Made by a program: the position numbers and the translations under genes. A stretch of 18,880 nt of DNA from JAZNGX01 sp045576675. Its GTDB lineage: Bacteria; Bacillota; Clostridia; Monoglobales; Firm-18. The notes under the pieces were generated by a model. It did no database searches and was not told the DNA's origin. It worked only from the letters and a program-made list of their open reading frames with translations. Positions 13,524 through 18,880 of this stretch are shown in pieces (positions within the stretch are counted from its first letter, which is position 1; each line of letters begins with the position of its first letter). Location of the stretch: the NCBI GenBank assembly GCA_045576675.1, contig JAZNGX010000178.1, positions 1 to 18,880 of the forward strand. The letters are read 5' to 3'.

Positions 13524-15341
13524 ATGATGAAAATTAAATCTATGCTGTCAGGAATTCTGGCTTGCGTTTTGCTTGTTACTTTTATGACGATAGCAAATGC
13601 ATCTGTGTTCCCTGATATCTTAGAAAAACACTCTTGGGCAACTGAAGCGATTGACGACATGGTATCTCGACTCATATTGAAAGGCTTCCCTGACGGTACG
13701 TTCAGACCGGACAATGGTATTACAAAGCTTGACGCACTTATTATTGCAGCACGTATTGCCGGTGTTGACCTTGCTGAAAATACTGAGTATGCCGAAGCGG
13801 CAGAAAAAGCTTATTCGTCTGCTTTGGAAATATATGATATTGATTACAAGAACGAGGTTTCATATCTTCTTTACAAAGGCATCTTATCAGAAGATGAGCT
13901 TTCAGGCTACATTGGTGACGGTGTTAAAGCAAACGCATTAAAGCGTCACGAGGCAGCTATTCTTCTTACCAAAATGATGGGCGGGGAGGACGCTGCTAAA
14001 ACTGTTGCAGGTTATTCAGCAAATTATGCTGATATAAACGACATTCCGCAGGCATCATTGCCTTACGTTAATTATGTTAACGAAACAGGCGTTATGAAGG
14101 GTATGGAAAACAATATGTTTATGCCATACTACGAAGTAAGCCGTGCTATGATGGCAACAATGATGTACAGAGCCGAAAAGGTTTTAAAGGAAGAAACATA
14201 TGAGTTATATGTTAACTCAGTAAGCCCCACAAACCTCACTATAACAGGTGATGTTGATGGCGAAGAAACCACAATTGAGCTTACTGAAAAAACACGTGTA
14301 CTTATCGACGGCTATCCTGTAACATTAAGCTCTTGCGTTCCTGGAGTTACATTAAAGGTAACTGTTCGTGATGGCAAAATCCATATGGTAGAAGGTCTTG
14401 CAGGCAGCGTCCAGTATACAACTACTGGTACAGTTCTTACAACTGCAACCTCTAATGGTAAAAAGATAATCACTATTGTTCCGGTAGGTGGAACTGACAC
14501 AAATTCTCAGAACTATCCGCTTGCAGATAACTGCGTAATAAAAATTGACAAAGACACCGTTGTATTCAACAGTCTTAAAAATGGTCATTATGTAAAGCTT
14601 GAAATCAAAGGCGGTCAGGTTACAAGCGTAACTGCTGAAACCAAATCATATGAATATACCGGTACAGTAGTAAGCGTTAATGTTGATGCTTCAACAGTTA
14701 TCAAGGTTAAGCTTGCAGACGGTTCTGTATCTGACTTCACATTGGGCAACGATGCAATCGTTAAACGTAACGGCTCTGAAATCGACCCGTGGTTATTAAG
14801 CGAGGGTGACACCGTTACAGTAAACGTAAGAGCAGGCGCAGTTACCACACTTACAGCTACAAGCAGTAACAAAAATACTGAAGGTACAATCACAGGTATC
14901 AACATTTGCTCAGAGCCGACAATAACAATGTCAGTTGGCGGCAAGGAAGTTACTTACAAAGTAAATTCAGAAACAAAGTTTGTTGTTGATGAAGAAGAAG
15001 CTACAATTTACGAGCTCCGCTTAGGTGCAGCAGCTACAGTTAAGCTTGAAAGCAGCACAATTGCAAAGATAACAACACAATCTGTTGTTGTATCACCTGT
15101 TCTTGTAGGTACAGTAAGCTACATTCACCCGACAAGCTATGTAATGGGTATTGATGTTGTAAATGCTGACGGCAGTGTTGAAACAGTTCAGGCGGTTGTA
15201 AAATCAAATGTAAAAATTACAGATACAACCTCATCAAACATCACAAAATTCAAAGGCATCACAGCAGGACGCTCAGTTGTTGCTGTAGGTACTGTAAACT
15301 ATGGAGTGTACGAAGTAAACACAATCACTATTACACAGTAA
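13524..15341 (+). CDS. Secreted SLH-domain protein with tandem beta modules (605 residues)
   Basis: Second exported SLH protein. A signal peptide covers about residues 1-26 (ATIANA-type end before SVFPD). The first SLH repeat (28-82) is canonical, with FPDILEKHSWATEAIDDM and GFPDGTFRPDNGIT. Two weaker SLH repeats follow at about 93-155 and 166-220. From about residue 227 to the end come five modules of roughly 65-75 residues, each with a GTV/GTI opening strand, a central charged strand and a closing GxxVxV strand (about 227-296, 302-372, 380-447, 454-517, 529-605). This resembles the small beta-barrel repeats often annotated as DUF5666-like, but I cannot confirm the family. Two adjacent ATGs occur; the second (13527) has the better seven-base spacing from GGAGG. 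It is Thr/Val-rich and Cys-poor. It ends at its own terminator and is divergent from the larger SLH gene. Function beyond wall anchoring is unknown. Confidence 0.87.
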   Translation: MMKIKSMLSGILACVLLVTFMTIANASVFPDILEKHSWATEAIDDMVSRLILKGFPDGTFRPDNGITKLDALIIAARIAGVDLAENTEYAEAAEKAYSSALEIYDIDYKNEVSYLLYKGILSEDELSGYIGDGVKANALKRHEAAILLTKMMGGEDAAKTVAGYSANYADINDIPQASLPYVNYVNETGVMKGMENNMFMPYYEVSRAMMATMMYRAEKVLKEETYELYVNSVSPTNLTITGDVDGEETTIELTEKTRVLIDGYPVTLSSCVPGVTLKVTVRDGKIHMVEGLAGSVQYTTTGTVLTTATSNGKKIITIVPVGGTDTNSQNYPLADNCVIKIDKDTVVFNSLKNGHYVKLEIKGGQVTSVTAETKSYEYTGTVVSVNVDASTVIKVKLADGSVSDFTLGNDAIVKRNGSEIDPWLLSEGDTVTVNVRAGAVTTLTATSSNKNTEGTITGINICSEPTITMSVGGKEVTYKVNSETKFVVDEEEATIYELRLGAAATVKLESSTIAKITTQSVVVSPVLVGTVSYIHPTSYVMGIDVVNADGSVETVQAVVKSNVKITDTTSSNITKFKGITAGRSVVAVGTVNYGVYEVNTITITQ

Positions 15342-15352
15342 TCCTGAATTTT

Positions 15353-15386
15353 AAAACACCTTGCTGCATTAAGCAAGGTGTTTTTT
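15353..15386 (+). terminator. Intrinsic terminator after the 605-residue SLH gene
   Basis: Stem AAAACACCTTGCT (15353-15365) with AGCAAGGTGTTTT, a six-base loop and a run of six T (15381-15386). It separates the SLH gene from lemA. Confidence 0.9.
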
Positions 15387-15415
15387 GTAATAATATTATT
15401 AAAGGAGTTTTATAA

Positions 15416-15979
15416 ATGAAAAAAGGAACTATAATTTTAATTGCAATAATAGCAGTAATTGCTATAATCGGCTTTTCGTTTATGGGAAGCTACAATTCAC
15501 TTGTTACATTAAAAAGCAATGTTGATGAACAGTATTCAAATATCCAAACTCAATTGCAAAGAAGGAGTGACCTTATCCCTAACCTTGTTAACACAGTAAA
15601 GGGATACACTCAGCACGAAAGTGAAGTTTTGCAAAGTATTGCAGACGCACGTTCAAAGCTTTCAGGTGCAACAACTCCCGAGGCAGCAGCACAGGCAGAC
15701 AGCGAGCTTTCAAGTGCATTGTCAAGACTGCTTGTTGTGGTTGAAAATTATCCGCAGTTAAAAGCAGATACTCAGTTTACTGCACTTACAGACGAGCTTG
15801 CGGGCACAGAAAATCGCATCGCTGTAGCACGCAAAGACTACAATGCAGTTGCAAAAAAATATAATGTCAAAATTAAAAAGTTTCCTACAGTTATAATAGC
15901 AAATCTGTTTGGTTTTGACGAAAGTGCATATTTCGAAGCTGCTGCCGATGCACAAAACGCACCCGAGGTAGCATTTTAA
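15416..15979 (+). CDS. lemA: LemA-family membrane-anchored protein
   Basis: A 187-residue LemA-family protein. Residues 5-24 are one hydrophobic helix anchoring it in the membrane; the rest is a helical bundle. Family landmarks are present: the segment YNSLVTLKSNVDEQYSNIQT, then QRRSDLIPNLVNTVKGY, HESEVLQSIADARS, and the C-terminal VARKDYNAVAKKYN with KKFPTVIIANLFGF. The biochemical role of the family is poorly known; it is often found beside TPM-domain or peptidase genes. AAGGAG lies eight bases before the ATG. No convincing promoter was found between the preceding terminator and the gene, only a weak TGTAATAAT at 15386-15394. The TPM gene follows after nine bases, so the two form an operon. 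Confidence 0.93.
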   Translation: MKKGTIILIAIIAVIAIIGFSFMGSYNSLVTLKSNVDEQYSNIQTQLQRRSDLIPNLVNTVKGYTQHESEVLQSIADARSKLSGATTPEAAAQADSELSSALSRLLVVVENYPQLKADTQFTALTDELAGTENRIAVARKDYNAVAKKYNVKIKKFPTVIIANLFGFDESAYFEAAADAQNAPEVAF

Positions 15980-15988
15980 GGAGAACTT

Positions 15989-16747
15989 ATGAAAAGATTT
16001 ATTGCAGTTTTAATATTGACAATAATTAATATCACGACAGTATTTGCATTGCCCTCGCCCACAAATGAATTTTATGTTGCAGATTACGCAAATCTGTTAT
16101 CTGACAATACAAAGCAGTATATTGTTAATAATTCAAATGCGTTGTACAACAGCACCGATGCCCAAATCGTTGTTGCAACTGTTGATACAATTGACGGGCA
16201 AAACGAACGTGAGTATGGCATTGAGCTTGCACGAAGCTGGGGAATTGGCGGCAAGTCCAAAAACAACGGCTTGCTTATTCTGCTTGCATTGCAGGAGCGT
16301 AAAATAACGGTTGAAGTTGGTTATGGTCTTGAAGGTGCATTGCCTGATTCCAAAACAGGCAGATTTCTTGACCAATACGCGGTTGAGCATCTTTCTATGG
16401 GTGATTATGACACTGGTATACGCAACCTTTATTCAGCAATCCTTGCAGAAACCTATAACGAATATGGTTTAAGCGTACCTGATTCTGTTGAAGATGTTTC
16501 TGTATATAACGAAGGCTCTTCCGAAGAAAGCGACGGAACAGGCGAATTTATAGTTCTTATTGTCGTTGTAGTGTTGTATATTCTTATCCACAAAAACGGG
16601 GGCGGAACAAACCACAGACGAAGCACTATGTTCATTACTCCCACAGGCTTTGGCGGACACAGCGGTGGCTTCCACGGCGGAGGCGGCGGTGGATTCCGTG
16701 GCGGTGGCGGTTCGTTTGGTGGCGGCGGCTCATCACGAGGATTTTGA
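15989..16747 (+). CDS. TPM-domain membrane protein with Gly-rich tail
   Basis: A 252-residue envelope protein of the TPM_phosphatase (YgcG-like) type. A signal peptide or anchor covers residues 1-20. The TPM domain covers about 25-160, with FYVADYANLLSD, AQIVVATVDTIDG, ARSWGIGGKSKNNGLLILLA, RKITVEVGYGLEGALPD and DQYAVEHL, all typical blocks. A second transmembrane helix (187-201) is followed by His/Gly segments and a tail of Gly runs ending SSRGF, a usual feature of this family. The 3' end is locally very G-rich because of those Gly codons. AAGGAG lies before the ATG, and the gene sits nine bases after lemA, a widely seen pairing. Enzymatic activity should not be assumed; homologues have been linked variously to phosphatase activity and to envelope or photosystem maintenance. 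Confidence 0.92.
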   Translation: MKRFIAVLILTIINITTVFALPSPTNEFYVADYANLLSDNTKQYIVNNSNALYNSTDAQIVVATVDTIDGQNEREYGIELARSWGIGGKSKNNGLLILLALQERKITVEVGYGLEGALPDSKTGRFLDQYAVEHLSMGDYDTGIRNLYSAILAETYNEYGLSVPDSVEDVSVYNEGSSEESDGTGEFIVLIVVVVLYILIHKNGGGTNHRRSTMFITPTGFGGHSGGFHGGGGGGFRGGGGSFGGGGSSRGF

Positions 16748-16749
16748 TA

Positions 16750-16790
16750 AAAAGGCTCTAAATCCGGATTATCCCGACTTAGAGCCTTTT
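16750..16790 (+). terminator. Hairpin terminator after the lemA-TPM operon
   Basis: Outer stem AAAAGGCTCTAA (16750-16761) with TTAGAGCCTTTT (16779-16790), continuing inward through TCCGGA and TCCCGA with mismatches to a three-base loop. Four T end the arm with few T after it, so efficiency is uncertain. It starts three bases after the stop codon. Confidence 0.75.
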
Positions 16791-16847
16791 GCTATATTCA
16801 CTGAATAATCATTTTTAATGCGAAAAAATCAAAACTTTTATACTTTT

Positions 16848-16872
16848 GTAAATGCGTACAAAAACCATTTAC
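16848..16872. repeat. 7-bp inverted repeat upstream of the carA promoter
   Basis: GTAAATG (16848-16854) and CATTTAC (16866-16872) are perfect inverted copies 11 bases apart, about 40 bases upstream of the carA -35 box. It could be an operator but is short for chance in such AT-rich DNA. The rest of 16791-16912 is AT-rich, with nothing else recognised. Confidence 0.3.
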
Positions 16873-16912
16873 GATAAAACCAAAAATTTGACAAAAAATA
16901 TTTATAAATAAC

Positions 16913-16941
16913 TTTACAGAACAGAATAATTGTGTTATAAT
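16913..16941 (+). promoter_or_regulatory. Promoter of carAB
   Basis: TTTACA (16913-16918), a 17-base spacer and a perfect TATAAT (16936-16941) preceded by TGT (extended -10). Transcription should start near 16948, leaving a leader of about 115 bases before carA. Confidence 0.82.
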
Positions 16942-16947
16942 ATTTCA

Positions 16948-17033
16948 GATAGGCGAAGAGTTGGGCATATAAACCAACTATGCTAATAGTTTTACACAGC
17001 GTCCACACTTCGGCAGAGTGTGACGCTTTTTTT
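16948..17033 (+). promoter_or_regulatory. carA leader with terminator: transcription attenuator or riboswitch-like element
   Basis: The leader ends in an intrinsic terminator 30 bases before carA: AGCGTCCACACT (16998-17009) pairs with AGTGTGACGCT (17017-17027) with one bulged C, then a run of seven T. Upstream lie competing helices: AGTTGG (16959-16964) with CCAACT (16974-16979); GCATA (16965-16969) with TATGC (16979-16983); and ACTAT (16977-16981) with ATAGT (16986-16990). A possible antiterminator pairs 16952-16961 with 17005-17014 at 8 of 10 positions (core CGAAG with CTTCG), disrupting the terminator arm and competing with the first helix. No PyrR-binding consensus, T-box or other riboswitch class was recognised. 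Attenuation of carAB is inferred; the ligand is unknown. Confidence 0.65.
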
Positions 17034-17063
17034 GTATGTAGAGTTACGGGAAGGAGATTATTT

Positions 17064-18143
17064 ATGGAACAAACTGCATATTTAATTTTGCAAAACGGAC
17101 AAGTATTTACCGGTAAAAGATTTGGTGCAGACGGTGACGTTACAGGTGAAGTTGTTTTTAATACTTCAATGGTTGGATATGTTGAAACACTTACAGACCC
17201 TAACTATTATGGTCAGATGGTCGTTCAGACTTTCCCTCTTATTGGTAATTATGGAATTAATGCTTCCGATTTTGAAAATAAGAAAGTAAACCCAAAAGCT
17301 TATATTGTTTATGAATATTGTCAAGAGCCATCTAACTTCCGTTCAGAGGGTTGTCTTGACATTTTTTTAAAGGAAAATAACATAATAGGCTTGTATGATG
17401 TAGACACAAGAGGTCTTACAAAAGTTCTTCGTGAGAACGGCACAATGAACGGTATGATAACCTCTTCTGTTGCAGAAAAGGACAAGTATCTTGAAGAAAT
17501 AAAAGCATATAAAATCACTGATGCAGTTGCTGCAGCAAGTGACAAAAAATCATATATAGTAAAAAGCGAAAACCCCAAAACTCAGGTTGTTCTTTGGGAT
17601 ATGGGAGCAAAGCAAAGCTTGAAAAACGAGCTTACAAAACGCGGTGCAGAGCTTATTAATGTTCCGCACAATACAACTGCAAAGCAGATTTTAGAATACA
17701 ATCCTGCAGGCGTTGTTATATCAGACGGGCCCGGTAATCCTGATAACAATGGCGAGGTTGTTAAGCAAATAAAAGCATTGCTTGAAAACAACATTCCCGT
17801 TTTTGGCACAGGCCTGGGACATCAGCTTATCGCTCTTGCAGAGGGAGCTAAGACATACAAACTAAGCTATGGTCACAGAGGCAGCAGTCAACCGGTTAAG
17901 GATATAAATTCAGACAGAATATATATTACAAGTCAGAATCACGGATATGCAGTTGATATTGAATCACTTCCTGAAAATGCCGAAGCAAACTACATAAATG
18001 CAAATGATAAATCCTGCGAAGGTATAATATATAAAGACAAGCCTGTATTTTCAGTACAGTTCCAGCCGGTTTCGGCAGCAGGCCCTCTTGATACCGGATT
18101 TTTATTTGATAAATTTATAAGCTTGATGAAAGGAGTAAAATAA
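17064..18143 (+). CDS. carA: Carbamoyl-phosphate synthase small subunit, catalytic triad lost
   Basis: Small (glutamine amidotransferase) subunit of carbamoyl-phosphate synthase, feeding pyrimidine and arginine synthesis. The ATG at 17064 has AAGGAG seven bases upstream and gives 359 residues, normal for CarA. The open frame reaching back to 16980 runs through the terminator and lacks an RBS. The N-terminal domain is conserved (GEVVFNTSMVGYVETLTDP; LIGNYG). The class I glutaminase domain keeps its frame (VISDGPGNP, ITSQNHGYAVD), but the nucleophile elbow reads FGTGLGHQ instead of FGICLGHQ (Gly250 for Cys), and the C-terminal motif reads QFQPVSAAGP instead of QFHPEASPGP (Gln334 for His, Val336 for Glu). 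Glutamine hydrolysis should therefore be impossible; ammonia-dependent synthesis or a structural role is inferred. It overlaps carB by one base (TAATG). Confidence 0.95.
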   Translation: MEQTAYLILQNGQVFTGKRFGADGDVTGEVVFNTSMVGYVETLTDPNYYGQMVVQTFPLIGNYGINASDFENKKVNPKAYIVYEYCQEPSNFRSEGCLDIFLKENNIIGLYDVDTRGLTKVLRENGTMNGMITSSVAEKDKYLEEIKAYKITDAVAAASDKKSYIVKSENPKTQVVLWDMGAKQSLKNELTKRGAELINVPHNTTAKQILEYNPAGVVISDGPGNPDNNGEVVKQIKALLENNIPVFGTGLGHQLIALAEGAKTYKLSYGHRGSSQPVKDINSDRIYITSQNHGYAVDIESLPENAEANYINANDKSCEGIIYKDKPVFSVQFQPVSAAGPLDTGFLFDKFISLMKGVK

Positions 18144-18880
18144 TGCCGCGTAATAAGGATATTAAAAAAGTAATGGTTATAGGCTCAGGTCCGATAGTAA
18201 TCGGACAAGCTGCGGAATTTGACTATGCAGGAACTCAAGCCTGCCGTGCGTTAAAGCAGGACGGTATCGAGGTTGTGCTTGTTAACTCAAACCCCGCAAC
18301 AATTATGACAGACAACGTTATGGCTGACCAGATTTATATTGAGCCCTTAAATCTTGACACAATAAAAAGAATAATAGAAAAAGAAAAGCCTGACAGTCTT
18401 TTATCAACACTTGGCGGTCAAACAGGTCTTACTCTTTCAATGCAGCTTGCAAAAGAAGGCTTTTTAGAAAAACACAACGTTAAGCTTTTGGGAGCAAATC
18501 CCGAAACAATAGACAAAGCCGAGGACAGACAAATGTTTAAAGATACAATGCTTGAAATCGGTGAGCCCTGCATACCTTCAGAGGTTGTTACAGATATTGA
18601 CAGTGCTCTTGCATTTGCAAACGAAATCGGCTACCCCGTAATCGTTCGCCCCGCATTTACATTGGGCGGAACAGGCGGCGGTATTGTAAATAACGATGAG
18701 GAGCTTCACGAAATAGGCACAAACGGCCTTCGTTTATCTCCAATCACACAGATACTTATTGAAAAATGCGTATCAGGATGGAAAGAAATTGAGTTTGAGC
18801 AGGCAATGCAATCACTGTGTGCAGTATGGAAAACGTTGACCCCGTTGGTGTTCACACAGGTGACAGTATCGTTGTTGCTC
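18143..18880 (+). CDS. carB: Carbamoyl-phosphate synthase large subunit, 5' part, with apparent frameshift
   Basis: Large subunit of carbamoyl-phosphate synthase, which makes carbamoyl phosphate from bicarbonate, ATP and ammonia. Only the first 246 codons or so lie in the window. The start is MPRNKDIKKVMVIGSGPIVI, with GGAG eight bases before the ATG that overlaps the carA stop. The first ATP-grasp domain shows AEFDYAGTQACRALK, VNSNPATIMTD, TLGGQTGL and RPAFTLGGTGGG. The frame follows the family up to GWKEIEFE (Glu219, ending at 18799). There the expected V-M-R-D segment is missing, and the family sequence resumes in a different frame from 18802 (GNAITVCSMENVDPVGVHTG). The missing length is 3n+1 bases, most likely 13 or 16. 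No stop is met in the wrong frame before the edge. This could be a real mutation or an assembly error near a contig end. Confidence 0.88.
   Translation, partial: MPRNKDIKKVMVIGSGPIVIGQAAEFDYAGTQACRALKQDGIEVVLVNSNPATIMTDNVMADQIYIEPLNLDTIKRIIEKEKPDSLLSTLGGQTGLTLSMQLAKEGFLEKHNVKLLGANPETIDKAEDRQMFKDTMLEIGEPCIPSEVVTDIDSALAFANEIGYPVIVRPAFTLGGTGGGIVNNDEELHEIGTNGLRLSPITQILIEKCVSGWKEIEFEQAMQSLCAVWKTLTPLVFTQVTVSLLL

Noticed and set aside
14312..14944. Minus-strand open frames of 62-109 codons within the 605-residue SLH gene
   Set aside because: They are antisense to the Thr/Val-rich repeat modules, without RBS; their length follows from the biased codons of the real gene.
16453..16675. Minus-strand frames opposite the TPM gene
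   Set aside because: They are antisense shadows of the TPM gene and its tail, with no start signal.
16640..16745. GC-rich tandem-looking repeat at the end of the TPM gene
   Set aside because: It is explained by Gly codon runs in the family's normal Gly-rich tail, not a separate repeat element.
16965..16983. Pseudoknot in the carA leader (GCATA loop with TATGC)
   Set aside because: The two helices would abut with no linker to cross the first stem, so they are better read as alternatives than as a simultaneous pseudoknot.
16980..17063. Possible 28-residue N-terminal extension of CarA, or a leader peptide, starting at ATG 16980
   Set aside because: It has no RBS, runs straight through the leader terminator in frame with carA without a stop, and CarA homologues begin at the MEQTAYLIL start at 17064, which has a good RBS.
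1..18880. CRISPR arrays, tRNA or rRNA genes, insertion sequences, phage or toxin-antitoxin modules
   Set aside because: I looked for regularly spaced repeats, tRNA-like cloverleaf signals, transposase or integrase motifs and paired small genes and found none.

Overview
The window looks like chromosomal DNA of a low-GC Gram-positive anaerobe, most likely a Clostridia-class Firmicute. The support is strong GGAGG-type ribosome binding sites, TTG starts, sigma-A-type promoters, a PolA whose proofreading site has decayed, SLH-anchored surface proteins and an intracellular GH51 arabinofuranosidase. A finer taxonomic call cannot be made from the sequence alone. No tRNA, rRNA, CRISPR array, insertion sequence or phage gene was seen.

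Layout. (1) Positions 1-5028, minus strand: a tightly coupled operon polA - coaE - membrane-anchored lytic transglycosylase - M18 aminopeptidase. Its genes overlap by 14, 4 and 8 bases, and it is driven by a TTGAAT-N17-TATAAT promoter. The aminopeptidase runs off the left edge. (2) 5029-5357: a short plus-strand unit with a strong RBS, a 37-codon frame that seems to begin with ATA, and a terminator. (3) 5358-8041, minus: a one-polypeptide ABC exporter and a tandem OB-fold SSB-like protein, each with its own promoter. The SSB promoter sits in a perfect 11-bp inverted repeat. (4) 8135-10554: an AraC-family regulator divergent from a GH51 alpha-L-arabinofuranosidase, with interleaved near-consensus promoters. 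(5) 10618-15341: two divergent SLH-domain surface proteins whose shared upstream region carries two inverted repeats over the promoter elements. (6) 15416-16747: LemA and a TPM-domain protein with a Gly-rich tail, probably an envelope pair. (7) 16748-18880: carA-carB behind a leader that ends in an intrinsic terminator (an attenuator).

The most unusual signals are in the carbamoyl-phosphate synthase region. The CarA glutaminase domain is full length but all three catalytic-triad positions are substituted (Gly, Gln and Val where Cys, His and Glu are expected), which predicts a synthase fed by free ammonia. The carA leader can fold into mutually exclusive helices and fits no riboswitch class I know. 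The partial carB carries an apparent small frameshifting deletion about 80 bases before the right edge, which could be a real lesion or an assembly error. Promoter-embedded inverted repeats at the SSB and SLH genes suggest local operators not yet assigned to a regulator.
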